Positions 48,013 to 56,861 of a stretch of 64,000 bases of DNA are shown here, piece after piece. Position numbers and translations under genes: made by a program. This DNA comes from Halococcus morrhuae DSM 1307 (lineage in GTDB: Archaea > Halobacteriota > Halobacteria > Halobacteriales > Halococcaceae): NCBI RefSeq assembly GCF_000336695.1, contig NZ_AOMC01000152.1:121882-185881 (forward strand), given 5' to 3'. The notes under the pieces were generated by a model. That model saw nothing but the letters and a program-made list of their open reading frames with translations. It searched no databases and had not been told where the DNA came from. Every line of letters starts with the position of its first letter. Within the stretch, counting starts at the first letter, position 1.

Positions 48013-49365
48013 ATGAACCTCTTCGGCACCGCGGGCATCCGCGGTAGTGCTACCGAGCGCGTCACGCCGAGCCTCGCGCTTGCGGTCGGTCGTGCAGCCG
48101 GCACGGACGCCCCGCACACCGAGTTCGTCATCGCGCGCGACGGTCGCGAGACCGGTTCGGCGCTGCTCGCGGCGCTCGAAGCCGGTCTGGAAAGTGCCGG
48201 CGTGGACGTTCGCCGTGCCGGCGTGCTTCCGACGCCGGCGCTGGCGTTCGCCTCGCGCGGGCGGCGCGGCATCATGGTCACAGCGAGTCACAACCCGCCG
48301 ACGGACAACGGGCTCAAACTGTTCGCCGACGGCCAGGAGTACGGCGATGACGCCGAGGCACGCATCGAAGAGCGCGTCGACGCCAGGGACGCGCCGGCGA
48401 ACTGGGACGAGTGGGGTCACACCGAACACGTCGAACCGCTCGTGGCCTATCGCACCGAGGTTGCGGACTACGCTCGCGAACACGGCGGCGGCCTCGACGG
48501 GATGACCATCAGCGTGGACTGTGGCAACGGGATGGCCAGCCGGGCGACCCCGCAGGTGCTCTCGGCGCTCGGGGCCAACGTGACGGGCGTCAACGCGAAC
48601 GTCGACGGTCACTTCCCCGCCCGCGGATCGAAGCCAACACCGGAAACGCTCGCGGAGTTTCGGGGGTTCGTCGCCGACGGCGAGACGGAGCTCGGGTTCG
48701 CCCACGACGGCGACGCCGACCGGGTCGTCGTGCTCGACGGCGACGGCGAGATCGTCCACGAGGACACGATCGTGGCGATCCTCGCCGAGCGGTACACCCG
48801 CACGAGCGACGTCGGCGATCCCGTCGTCGTGACGACGCCGAACGCCTCCTCGCGCATCGACGAGCGCGTCGCGGAAGCGGGCGGGCGCGTCGAGCGCGTC
48901 CGACTCGGCGCACTCCACGAGGGGATCGCGGCAGCGCGTGCGGCCGGCGACGAGGAAACGGCGGTCGTCTTCGCGGCCGAACCCTGGAAACACATCCATC
49001 CCGCACTCGGGCCCTGGATCGACGGCGTGGCGAGCGCCGCGACACTCGCCAGACTGGTCGCCGAATCGGGACTCGACACGCTCCGCGAACCGGTCGCCGA
49101 GCGTCCCTACCGAAAGGTGAGCGTGGATTGCCCCGACGAACGCAAAGAGGCGGTGATGGACGAGCTGGCACACAGCCTCGGCGAGACGTTCCCCGACGGC
49201 GAGCGCTCGACCGCTCACGGGGTGCGCATCGAGCTCGACGACGGCTGGGTGCTCGTCCGACCCAGCGGCACCGAACCCAAGGTCAGGGTCTACGCCGAGA
49301 GCGAGCGGGTCGATGCGCTCGTCGAGCGGACGGTCGGGGCGATCGAGGCCGCGCTTCCGGCGTAA
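48013..49365 (+). CDS. glmM: Phosphoglucosamine/phosphomannomutase
   Basis: The 450-residue hexose-phosphate mutase has all domains: N-terminal FGTAGIRGSATERVTPSLAL, the active-site serine in MVTASHNPPTDNGLKLFADG, the metal loop FAHDGDADRVVVLDGDGEIV, the sugar-binding AAEPWKHIHPALGPWIDGVA, and the phosphate-binding VLVRPSGTEPKVRVYAESE. The EPW sugar loop replaces the usual GExSGH, a common haloarchaeal variant. Whether glucosamine-6-P, mannose-6-P or glucose-6-P is the main substrate is not decided, but glmM is the usual call. Ends 46 bp before the BMP lipoprotein gene. Confidence 0.84.
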   Translation: MNLFGTAGIRGSATERVTPSLALAVGRAAGTDAPHTEFVIARDGRETGSALLAALEAGLESAGVDVRRAGVLPTPALAFASRGRRGIMVTASHNPPTDNGLKLFADGQEYGDDAEARIEERVDARDAPANWDEWGHTEHVEPLVAYRTEVADYAREHGGGLDGMTISVDCGNGMASRATPQVLSALGANVTGVNANVDGHFPARGSKPTPETLAEFRGFVADGETELGFAHDGDADRVVVLDGDGEIVHEDTIVAILAERYTRTSDVGDPVVVTTPNASSRIDERVAEAGGRVERVRLGALHEGIAAARAAGDEETAVVFAAEPWKHIHPALGPWIDGVASAATLARLVAESGLDTLREPVAERPYRKVSVDCPDERKEAVMDELAHSLGETFPDGERSTAHGVRIELDDGWVLVRPSGTEPKVRVYAESERVDALVERTVGAIEAALPA

Positions 49366-49377
49366 ACCTCCGATAGA

Positions 49378-49383
49378 TTTAAA
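49378..49383 (+). promoter_or_regulatory. TATA box of the BMP transporter operon
   Basis: TTTAAA in GATTTAAATC is centred about 31 bp before the ATG at 49412, giving a leader near 5 nt and separate transcription from glmM. Confidence 0.6.
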
Positions 49384-49411
49384 TCATCATCGTCATTGAT
49401 ATGGGTAGAGT

Positions 49412-50557
49412 ATGTCCTCTGACAGACGGCAGTTCCTCCGGGTCGCGGGTGCGGCAGGTATCGCTGGCCTCGCTGGCTGTACGAGCGGCGGTGGCGGCGG
49501 GTCAGGTGGATCGAACGATAGCGGCGGGAGCAACGGCACCGGCTCGGGCAACGGAACGAGCGGTGGCTCGGGCGGCTCCGGTGGCTCGGGCGGAAACATC
49601 GGCATGGTCTACGCCAAGGGCGGACTGGGCGACAAGTCGTTCAACGACATGGCCCACCGGGGTGTCGAGCGTGCGAAAAAAGAGCTCGGCATCAGCTACA
49701 ACGAAGCCCAGCCCGAGCAGAACTCCGATTTCCCGACGTTCCAGCGCCGCTACGCACAGTCGACCGATCCGAACTACGATCTCGTCTCGTGTATCGGGTT
49801 CGCACAGGTCAGCGCGCTCTCCGACGTCGCGCCGAACTTCTCCGATCAGAGCTTCCTGCTGGTCGACGGCGTCGTCGAGGAGTCGAACGTCGCCAACTAC
49901 GTGTTCAAGGAGCACGAGGGCTCCTTCCAGGTCGGTCATCTCGCCGGGCTGTTGACGACCAAGGAGATGAGCGCCGGCGGCGGCAAGACCAACCCCGACA
50001 ATGCGAAACTCGGCTTCGTCGGCGGCGAGGAAGCCCCGTTGATCAAGAAGTTCCAGGCCGGCTTCGAGAAGGGCGTCAAGCACGCGAACAGCGACGCAAG
50101 CGTCAACGTCGCCTACACCGGTTCGTTCTCCGATCCCGGTGCGGGCAAGGAGGCGGCGGTCTCGATGTACAACGACGGTGCGGACATCGTCTATCACTCC
50201 GCCGGCGCGACCGGCATCGGCGTGTTTCAGGCGGCCAGCGAGCAGAACCGCTACGCCATCGGCGTCGACTCCGACCAGTCGAAGAGCTCACCGAAGTTCT
50301 CCGACGTGATCCTCGCGAGCATGGTCAAACAGGTCGACAACGCCGTGTTCACTGCCGTCGAGAACGTCGTCAACGGGAATTTCAAGGGCGGGAGCACGAA
50401 GACGCTCGGGCTCGAAAAGGACGGCGTCGAGGTCGTCTACGGCAAACAGCTCGGCCCCGAGATCCCCAAGGACGTCAAAGACGCACTCAAGAAGTCCCGG
50501 AAGAAGATCGTCTCGGGCGATATCGAGGTGCCGCAGAAACCCGGTTCGGGCTCGTAA
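49412..50557 (+). CDS. BMP-family substrate-binding lipoprotein (Tat signal)
   Basis: The 381-residue protein begins with a Tat-type signal (DRRQFLRVAGAAGIAGLAGC): twin arginine at 5-6 and a lipobox cysteine at 24. A flexible Gly/Ser tether follows (about 25-62, e.g. GGGGGSGGSNDSGGSNGTGS). The binding domain has IGMVYAKGGLGDKSFNDMAH and SVNVAYTGSFSDPGAGKEAA, plus ADIVYHSAGATGIGVFQAAS. This is the family of PnrA/TmpC-like purine- or nucleoside-binding proteins. It is the first gene of a four-gene importer with one ATPase and two permeases. Confidence 0.93.
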   Translation: MSSDRRQFLRVAGAAGIAGLAGCTSGGGGGSGGSNDSGGSNGTGSGNGTSGGSGGSGGSGGNIGMVYAKGGLGDKSFNDMAHRGVERAKKELGISYNEAQPEQNSDFPTFQRRYAQSTDPNYDLVSCIGFAQVSALSDVAPNFSDQSFLLVDGVVEESNVANYVFKEHEGSFQVGHLAGLLTTKEMSAGGGKTNPDNAKLGFVGGEEAPLIKKFQAGFEKGVKHANSDASVNVAYTGSFSDPGAGKEAAVSMYNDGADIVYHSAGATGIGVFQAASEQNRYAIGVDSDQSKSSPKFSDVILASMVKQVDNAVFTAVENVVNGNFKGGSTKTLGLEKDGVEVVYGKQLGPEIPKDVKDALKKSRKKIVSGDIEVPQKPGSGS

Positions 50558-50623
50558 TCGACAAGCCGTGTTCGACCACGACAGAACCCACGAGAGGGAC
50601 GGACCGCAGGGCGTGGGTGACGC

Positions 50624-52180
50624 ATGACCGACGCGGTCGTCCTGGACGATATCACCAAGCGCTTTCCGGGCGTCGTCGCCAACGACGCGGTCGACTTGAC
50701 CGTGGAGACCGGCAGCGTCCACGCACTGCTCGGCGAGAACGGTGCAGGAAAATCCACGCTGATGAACGTCCTCTACGGGCTCTACCAGCCCGAGGGGGGT
50801 ACGATCGAGCTCGACGGAGAGGTTCGGGAGTTCGACGCGCCGCGCGACGCCATCGACGCCGGTATCGGCATGATCCACCAGCACTTCATGCTCGTGCCGC
50901 CGATGACCGTCGGCGAGAACGTCGTCCTCGGCAACGAACCCACCAAATGGGGCGGGCTCGCGACCGATCGCTCGCGGGCGCGTGAGGCGGTCCGCGAGCT
51001 CTCCGAGCGCTACGGCTTCGCCGTCGATCCCGACGAGCGCGTCGAGGAGATCAGCGTCGGTGAGCGCCAGCGCGTCGAGATCCTGAAGGCGCTCTACCGC
51101 GGTGCCGATCTGTTGATCCTCGACGAGCCGACGGCGGTGCTCACCCCACAGGAGGTCGAGGAGCTGTTCGACGTCTTCGAGGAACTCACCGCCGAGGGGA
51201 AGACGGTCCTGTTCATCACGCACAAACTCGGCGAGGCGATGACGGTCGCCGACGACATCACCGTCCTCCGCGACGGCGAGAACGTCGGCACCGTCGACGC
51301 CGACGGGACCGATCGCGAGCAGCTCGCCGAGATGATGGTCGGCCGCGAGGTCGTGCTCGACATCGAAACCGAATCCGTCGAGACCGGCGGGACGGTGCTC
51401 GATGTCGACGAACTCACGGTCACCGAAGAGGGAACCGATCAGGTCCGGAACGTCGACTTCGAGATACGCGAGGGCGAGATCCTCGGCGTCGCCGGCGTCG
51501 ACGGCAACGGCCAGGCCGAACTGGTCGAGGCGCTCACCGGACTCCGATCGCCGGATGAGGGAACGGTGACGCTCGACGGCGAAAATCTAGCCGGCGTCTC
51601 ACGGCGTGGCCACATCGAGCGCGGGATGGCCTACGTGCCCGAAGATCGCCAGGAGCGCGGGCTCGTCATGGATTTCGATCTCACGGAGAACGGCGTGCTC
51701 GGCGGTCAGCACACCCCGCCCGTCGGTGGGACACGTATCGACTGGCCGAGCGCGCGCGAGCACGCGAGCGACGTCATCGAGACCTACGACGTGCGCCCGC
51801 CGGACCCCGAGGCGGGAGCGAAGTCGCTGTCGGGCGGGAACCAGCAGAAGTTCCTCGTCGGCCGTGAACTGGAGCGCGATCCGGGGATGGTTGTGGCGAC
51901 CCACCCGACGCGGGGCGTCGACGTCGGCTCGACGGAGTTCGTCCACGACCGACTGCTCGCGCTCCGCGAGTCCGGCGTCGCGGTGCTCCTGATCTCGGCG
52001 AATCTCGCCGAGGTGCGCGGGCTCTCCGATCGGCTCGCGGTGATGCACGACGGCGAGTTCGTCGATGTCGTCGATCCCGAGACGGTGACCGAAGAGGAAC
52101 TCGGCCTGTTGATGGCCGGCGAACGACCGGACGAGCCGACGACGGCCGAGAGCGTCAGCGCCGACGGGGGTGAACGGTGA
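50624..52180 (+). CDS. ABC transporter ATPase (two NBDs), nucleoside/sugar type
   Basis: The 518-residue ATPase has two nucleotide-binding domains. NBD1 is canonical: GENGAGKSTLMNVLYGLYQP, signature SVGERQRVEILKALYRG, LLILDEPTAVLT. NBD2 has a degenerate Walker A (VDGNGQAELVEALTGL without the GKST), signature LSGGNQQKFLVGRELERD, and VVATHPTRGVDVGSTEFV. The asymmetry is usual for the RbsA/NupO-type group, where one site hydrolyses ATP. The stop overlaps the GTG start of the first permease by four bases. Confidence 0.93.
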   Translation: MTDAVVLDDITKRFPGVVANDAVDLTVETGSVHALLGENGAGKSTLMNVLYGLYQPEGGTIELDGEVREFDAPRDAIDAGIGMIHQHFMLVPPMTVGENVVLGNEPTKWGGLATDRSRAREAVRELSERYGFAVDPDERVEEISVGERQRVEILKALYRGADLLILDEPTAVLTPQEVEELFDVFEELTAEGKTVLFITHKLGEAMTVADDITVLRDGENVGTVDADGTDREQLAEMMVGREVVLDIETESVETGGTVLDVDELTVTEEGTDQVRNVDFEIREGEILGVAGVDGNGQAELVEALTGLRSPDEGTVTLDGENLAGVSRRGHIERGMAYVPEDRQERGLVMDFDLTENGVLGGQHTPPVGGTRIDWPSAREHASDVIETYDVRPPDPEAGAKSLSGGNQQKFLVGRELERDPGMVVATHPTRGVDVGSTEFVHDRLLALRESGVAVLLISANLAEVRGLSDRLAVMHDGEFVDVVDPETVTEEELGLLMAGERPDEPTTAESVSADGGER

Positions 52181-53439
52181 GCGCGCGCGATCGCATCGAG
52201 AGCGGGCTCCGCCGGCTCGTGGCGGCGTCGTGGGCCGAACGGCTTGGACTCAGTTTCGCGGCGCTCGTGGCGTCGGTGCTCGTCGGCGGGCTGATCGTCT
52301 TCTTCTCGGGGACGGCCGCGACCTGTCAGGAGCCGGCCTACGGCGTGTTCGGACTCACCTCCTGTTACAACCCGATCTCGGTCTATTCCGTGCTCGTGAC
52401 GGGTGCGTTCGGCAGCATTCTCTCCGACCCGTTCAACTTCAACGTGGCGCTCACGCTCAAGGAGACGACGCTGCTGATCTTCACCGGGCTGTCGGTGGCA
52501 GTGGCCTTCCGGGCCGGACTGTTCAACATCGGCTCGCAGGGCCAGCTGATCTTCGGCGGGCTGGCGAGCGCCATCACCGTGCTCACTGCCGGGCCGCTGC
52601 TGACGGGCGTCGGCGGGTTCCTGCTGGTGCCGCTCGGCATCCTCGCCGGTGCGCTCGGCGGTGCGTTCTACGGGGCGGTGCCGGGCGCGCTCAAGGCCTA
52701 CGCCGGCGCGAACGAGGTGATCACGACGATCATGCTCAACTTCGTCGCCGAACAGGTCGCCTTCTTCGTCGTGTCGGCGTACTTCGCCGCGCCCGACAGC
52801 CAGTCGGTCGAGACGAGTCAAATTCCGCCGGCCGCGGTGCTCGAATCGGCGCTGTTCGGCTCCGGCAGCGACTTCTCGATCGTCGCGTTCGTGGGCGGGC
52901 TGGTGCTCGTCGCCGGCCTCTACTACCTGATCAAGTACACCGCCTTCGGCTTCGATCTCCGGACCAGCGGGCTCCAGCCCGAGGCCGCACGGTTCGGCGG
53001 CGTCGACGCCAAGCGCACGATCGTGTCGAGCATGGCACTGTCGGGAGCGTTCGCGGGCATCGGCGGTGCGGTCTGGGTGCTGATGGTGCTCGGTCGGTTC
53101 CAGACGGGCGTGCCCGCGCTCGGCTTCGACGGCATCACCGTCTCCATTCTCGCCGGCAACAACCCGCTGGGCGTGGTGCCCGCGGCGCTGCTGTTCGGCG
53201 TGCTCAAGAGCGGCTCGCTGGCCGTCCAGCTCTCGACCGGAGTCCCGATCCAGCTGGTCGGCGTGCTCCGCGGGCTGATCATCCTGTTCGTGGCGATGCC
53301 GGAGTTCTTCCGGCTGCTCGGCAAGCGGTTCGTCACGACCGATCGCGAACCGGCCGTCGCCACGGACGGCGGCGAGCAGACCCCCACAGAGCCACCATCG
53401 ACCGGTGGCGACGCGGGCGACTCAGGGGGTGAACGATGA
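52177..53439 (+). CDS. ABC transporter permease 1, nucleoside importer
   Basis: The 420-residue protein starts at GTG 52177, overlapping the ATPase stop. It has about ten hydrophobic segments and the BPD_transp_2 pattern: TLLIFTGLSVAVAFRAGLFN then IGSQGQLIFGGLASAI, VPGALKAYAGANEVITTIML, and the coupling AARFGGVDAKRTIVSSMALS. The C-terminal tail (AVATDGGEQTPTEPPSTGGD) is polar and disordered. Resembles NupP/YufP-type permeases. Stop overlaps permease 2 by four bases. Confidence 0.92.
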   Translation: MSARDRIESGLRRLVAASWAERLGLSFAALVASVLVGGLIVFFSGTAATCQEPAYGVFGLTSCYNPISVYSVLVTGAFGSILSDPFNFNVALTLKETTLLIFTGLSVAVAFRAGLFNIGSQGQLIFGGLASAITVLTAGPLLTGVGGFLLVPLGILAGALGGAFYGAVPGALKAYAGANEVITTIMLNFVAEQVAFFVVSAYFAAPDSQSVETSQIPPAAVLESALFGSGSDFSIVAFVGGLVLVAGLYYLIKYTAFGFDLRTSGLQPEAARFGGVDAKRTIVSSMALSGAFAGIGGAVWVLMVLGRFQTGVPALGFDGITVSILAGNNPLGVVPAALLFGVLKSGSLAVQLSTGVPIQLVGVLRGLIILFVAMPEFFRLLGKRFVTTDREPAVATDGGEQTPTEPPSTGGDAGDSGGER

Positions 53440-54524
53440 GCGTCGGACGGCTGCGATCGGCGCTAGACGGCGGCGATCTCCGGCGCGGGCTCGCCTACGG
53501 CTTGGCGGCGTTGGTGGTGCTCGCAGCACTCTACGGGCTGGTCTTCCCGGAGACGATGGCGGGCGACCTGCTGCGGCTGGCGACCAGCGAGAGCACGCTC
53601 GGTGCGGCGCTCCGGCTCGCGGTGCCGATCGCCTGCGCGGCCGTCGGCGGTATCTTCGCCGAGAAGGCCGGCGTGATCAACATCGGACTGGAAGGACTGT
53701 TGATCATCTCGGCGTTCACCGGCGTGTTCGTCACCGACGCGGTCGGCTCGGTGTTCTCGATTCCGGGCATCTGGGTCGGTTTCGTCGCCGGCGTGCTCGC
53801 GAGCACGCTGCTCTCGTTGTTGTTCGCGGTGGTCTGCATCAAATTCCGTGCCGATCAGATCATCGCCGGGCTCGCGGTCTGGCTCATCGCGCTCGGGCTC
53901 GCACCGTTCGCGGCGACGGTCGTCTACGGCAGCGTCAACACCTCCAGTGTGGGCACGCTCGGTACGTGGACGATCCCCGTGCTCTCGGAGCTGCCGTTCG
54001 TCGGCCCGGTGCTGTTCGACGCCAGCCCGACGGTCTATCTGATGTTCCTGGTCGTCGGCGGCGGCTGGTACGTGCTCAACCGCACATCGTTCGGCCGGCA
54101 CGTCCGCGCGAGCGGCGAGAACCCGAAGGCGCTCGACACCGCCGGCGTCGACGTGACGCGGGTGCGCTATCTGGCGATCACGCTCTCGGGCGTGCTCTCG
54201 GGCATCGGCGGCGTCGGCCTCTCGCTCGGCCAGGTCGGACAGTTCATCGGCAACGGCCAGACGATGGTCAACGGCAAGGGGTTCATCGCCATCGTCGCCT
54301 ACCTGTTCGGCAACTACAACCCGCTCGGTGCGTTCGGGGCCTCCGTCCTGTTCGCGGGGCTCGACGCGCTCCAGCTCCGCCTCCAGCAGATCCCGGCCTA
54401 CGCGGTGCCGAGCTCGCTCGTCCAGACGATCCCCTACGTCACGGTGATCGTCGTCCTCGCGCTCGTCGGCCACACGCGCGTTCCCTCGGCCGCCGGCGAT
54501 CACTACGAGTCCGGCGAGGACTGA
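53436..54524 (+). CDS. ABC transporter permease 2, nucleoside importer
   Basis: The 362-residue permease has about nine hydrophobic segments. It contains the family block AVPIACAAVGGIFAEKAGVI then NIGLEGLLIISAFTGVFV, IKFRADQIIAGLAVWLIALG, and the cytosolic SGENPKALDTAGVDVTRVRY. It resembles NupQ/YufQ-type proteins and pairs with permease 1. The operon ends here. No cytidine deaminase or nucleoside phosphorylase follows, although such genes are often next to this importer in other prokaryotes. Confidence 0.92.
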   Translation: MSVGRLRSALDGGDLRRGLAYGLAALVVLAALYGLVFPETMAGDLLRLATSESTLGAALRLAVPIACAAVGGIFAEKAGVINIGLEGLLIISAFTGVFVTDAVGSVFSIPGIWVGFVAGVLASTLLSLLFAVVCIKFRADQIIAGLAVWLIALGLAPFAATVVYGSVNTSSVGTLGTWTIPVLSELPFVGPVLFDASPTVYLMFLVVGGGWYVLNRTSFGRHVRASGENPKALDTAGVDVTRVRYLAITLSGVLSGIGGVGLSLGQVGQFIGNGQTMVNGKGFIAIVAYLFGNYNPLGAFGASVLFAGLDALQLRLQQIPAYAVPSSLVQTIPYVTVIVVLALVGHTRVPSAAGDHYESGED

Positions 54525-54623
54525 ACCCTCTTTTCAGTATCGAGATCCGTTCGACGACCGAGTTTCCTCTAAAACGAGTATCACGGGCAGCGGGTTGATG
54601 ACGACCGCACCGGTACGTGAGCG

Positions 54624-54722
54624 ATGCGCGTTCGTGACTGTCAGGACGAGGCAGAACGCCTACTCGACGCCGAACTCGACGAGCTCGTCGCCGAAGACGG
54701 AACGGATCGCGGCTTCCAGTAA
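54624..54722 (+). CDS. Possible microprotein of 32 residues
   Basis: An ATG-to-TAA frame in the 229 bp after the importer operon encodes MRVRDCQDEAERLLDAELDE then LVAEDGTDRGFQ, an acidic amphipathic helix with one cysteine. Its composition is like the local proteome, but there is no recognisable family or promoter. It may be a small protein, a decayed gene end, or chance. Confidence 0.2.
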   Translation: MRVRDCQDEAERLLDAELDELVAEDGTDRGFQ

Positions 54723-54753
54723 GCGTAAACCGGATCGCCGCCACCGCCCGACA

Positions 54754-55125
54754 ATGAGCGCCGAAGCCACGATCGAGGAGTACTACGATGCGCTCCGTGC
54801 CGGCGAGCCGCTCGCAGCCTTCTTCGCCGCCGACGCACTCGTCAAGTTCGGTATCGGCGAGCGTCTGGAGGGCTCCGACGGGATCGCCGCGGGACTCCGC
54901 GAGCAGACGCGCACGACCGAGGACTGGATCGTCGAGAGCCACGATCTGCGAGTCATGGAAGAAGGGGAGTGGGCCTGGTTCGCCGACGACGTGCGGATGG
55001 CGTGGGACGACATCGAGAGCGACGAACACCACGACCATCGAACGCGGTGGAGCGGCGGACTCCGCCGGACGGACGATGACTGGCGGTTCGTCGGGATGCA
55101 CGTCAGCGCGCCCGGGGACAGCTGA
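54754..55125 (+). CDS. NTF2/SnoaL-like protein
   Basis: The 123-residue protein has the cone-shaped NTF2-like pattern: ATIEEYYDALRAGEPLAAFF, then KFGIGERLEGSDGIAAGLRE, VESHDLRVMEEGEWAWFADD and RWSGGLRRTDDDWRFVGMHV. Such folds serve as enzymes, ligand binders or dimerisation modules; the catalytic residues are not diagnostic. The stop shares one base with the next start, so the pair is translated together. Confidence 0.8.
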   Translation: MSAEATIEEYYDALRAGEPLAAFFAADALVKFGIGERLEGSDGIAAGLREQTRTTEDWIVESHDLRVMEEGEWAWFADDVRMAWDDIESDEHHDHRTRWSGGLRRTDDDWRFVGMHVSAPGDS

Positions 55126-55334
55126 TGGTCGGGCCGACCACGCGCGAGGAGCGACGGACGGCTTCGCGCCGGTTCAAACTCGCGTTCGTCTGCCTCGTCG
55201 GCCTCTCGGGCGGTCTCATCGCGTTGCAGGGCGGTGGGTCGCTTCTCGCCGTGTTGCTCGCGGTGCTCGCCGGTCTCGTCGTCGGGATCGTCATGGTCGC
55301 ATTCGCCTTTCCGACCGGTCTTCGCGAGGATTAG
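55125..55334 (+). CDS. Small membrane protein with two TM segments
   Basis: The 69-residue protein has a basic, hydrophilic start (GPTTREERRTASRRFK) and two hydrophobic segments (about 18-32, LAFVCLVGLSGGLIAL; and 38-60, LLAVLLAVLAGLVVGIVMVA). It overlaps the NTF2-like stop by one base. Its stop overlaps that of the converging metalloprotease-like gene (TTAG at 55331-55334). Function unknown. Confidence 0.65.
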   Translation: MVGPTTREERRTASRRFKLAFVCLVGLSGGLIALQGGGSLLAVLLAVLAGLVVGIVMVAFAFPTGLRED

Positions 55335-56284
55335 TCGACGCGCGCGAGCCACGTCTCGGGCGCATCGAGTTCGTCGTCGCTCGGGAGGTTTTCGGGAGCC
55401 CCCCAGACGAGACTGGCCGTCTCGATGTCGCGCGCCTCGACGACGTGTTCGAAGAATGCCTTGCCGCGCTCGTACTGGCGGCGCTTCATGCCGAGCCCGA
55501 GCAAACGGCGGACGAGGGCGGCGATCGGACCGCGACCGCGCCGGCGCGCTTCGACTTTCTCGCGCAGGTCCTCGTATTCGTCGTCGAATGCGCGATCCAT
55601 CAGCAGTTCGGCGTAGCCCTCGACGGCGGTCATCGCGGCGTTCAGCTCGCGCATCGACTGGCGGTCGACCCGGCCGTCGCCGAGCGCGTCGACGCTTTGC
55701 TCCATTCTGGCTTCGAGGTGATCGGGCAGCCACGGTGCCGCGCCGAACTCGGCGGCGTGTGTCACCTCGTGGAAGGCGATCCAGCGGCGGAACCGCTCCT
55801 CGGCAACGTCGAGTTCGTCGGCGACGCGGGCGATGTTCGGCTGGACGAAATACAGCGCATGCGACTCGGTCGGCGATTCGGCGAGCAGGAGGGGATCGTA
55901 CTGGCCGAGCACGTTGTTGGCGAGGAAGGCGAGCGCGACGCTCATCGAACCGGTGTTGAGCACGCGTGCGAACCCGGCCAATCCGGGGCCGGTCGTTTCG
56001 AGCGTTCCGAGCACGCGCTCGAAGGTGGCCGTGTTGGCGTCGATCCAGTGGTGGCGGTTCTGCACCTCGATGGTGTCGGGCACGTCGAAGTCGACGCCCG
56101 CGACCTCGCTGACACGTGTCCGCGCGTCGCGGACGTCCCGCGCGTAGCCGTCGCGTTCCGCCGCCGAAAGCGAGAGTTCGCCGGGATCGACGGCGGCCGT
56201 CGCCGCCTCGGTGACGGCTCTCCAGTCGATGAGGCCGTCGCCGGAGGCCGTCGTGATCGCACGAACGCTATCGGAGAGGGTCAC
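55331..56284 (-). CDS. Zinc metalloprotease-like, F420-associated family (DUF2342-like)
   Basis: The 317-residue protein has a zincin motif WIAFHEVTHAAEFGAAPWLP, with the HExxH histidines and glutamate. The segment GMKRRQYERGKAFFEHVVEA and the preceding RELNAAMTAVEGYAELLMDR are typical of the family called coenzyme F420 biosynthesis-associated or DUF2342. A role in F420 metabolism is by association only, and proteolysis is unproven. The start is put at GTG 56284; a TTG nine codons upstream is possible but weaker. Confidence 0.78.
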   Translation of the reverse strand: MTLSDSVRAITTASGDGLIDWRAVTEAATAAVDPGELSLSAAERDGYARDVRDARTRVSEVAGVDFDVPDTIEVQNRHHWIDANTATFERVLGTLETTGPGLAGFARVLNTGSMSVALAFLANNVLGQYDPLLLAESPTESHALYFVQPNIARVADELDVAEERFRRWIAFHEVTHAAEFGAAPWLPDHLEARMEQSVDALGDGRVDRQSMRELNAAMTAVEGYAELLMDRAFDDEYEDLREKVEARRRGRGPIAALVRRLLGLGMKRRQYERGKAFFEHVVEARDIETASLVWGAPENLPSDDELDAPETWLARVD

Positions 56285-56322
56285 GGGAGAAACGACGTAC
56301 CGACCGGTCAAAGCGCTTTGCC

Positions 56323-56766
56323 TTACAGCTCTTCGAACTCGTTCTCGAACTCGTCGTCACCGCCGAGATAGCGCCGGACGAGCATGACGACACCGGCGAG
56401 CACGAGCAGTTTGAGCAACGTCCGCGTCTTGCTGCGACCGCCCGACTCGTCGTCCTCGTCGGCGACGGTCTCGTCGATCTCGACGACGGCACCGTGCTCG
56501 TCCTCGTCTCCTTCGCCGACCTGTACCGTGTTGCCGCCGTCGGCGCTGGCCTCTGTCGAACTCGCCGCCGTCGAACCCACCTCGGACGAATCCGATTCGC
56601 TGCCGAAGTCGGTCTCGGCGAACGACGACTGCTCGTCGTCGGTTTCGCCGAAGCCGAGTCGGTCGCGGACGAGATCGCCGATGTCCGACGTGAGCTCCAG
56701 ATCGCTCGTGAACTCGTTGTCCTCGGCGTGCAGGTGGAGTTCGAGCAGGGTCAAGTTGTCTGCCAT
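56323..56766 (-). CDS. Tail-anchored acidic protein
   Basis: The 147-residue protein has an ordered N-terminus (MADNLTLLELHLHAEDNEFT), a long Ser/Glu/Asp-rich disordered region (about 50-105), and one C-terminal hydrophobic segment (LLKLLVLAGVVMLVRRYLGG) with an acidic end. This looks like a tail-anchored membrane protein facing the cytoplasm. The N-terminal block is conserved in haloarchaea; function unknown. It diverges from the M42 peptidase across 95 bp. Confidence 0.65.
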   Translation of the reverse strand: MADNLTLLELHLHAEDNEFTSDLELTSDIGDLVRDRLGFGETDDEQSSFAETDFGSESDSSEVGSTAASSTEASADGGNTVQVGEGDEDEHGAVVEIDETVADEDDESGGRSKTRTLLKLLVLAGVVMLVRRYLGGDDEFENEFEEL

Positions 56767-56861
56767 GCCGACGAGTTCGCTGCGAGCCACCTTATTCGTT
56801 TGGGCTTCGAGTGCCGGCAGCGTGGCGGGAACTTCATCAGCCTCGAAGCAGTACGGCGATC

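Noticed and set aside
50624-52180. Second NBD of the BMP ATPase as a damaged gene
   Set aside because: The degenerate Walker A is usual for this ATPase class; the frame is intact.
54525-54753. A decayed cytidine deaminase after the importer
   Set aside because: No residue pattern of the deaminase zinc motif can be found in any frame of this gap.
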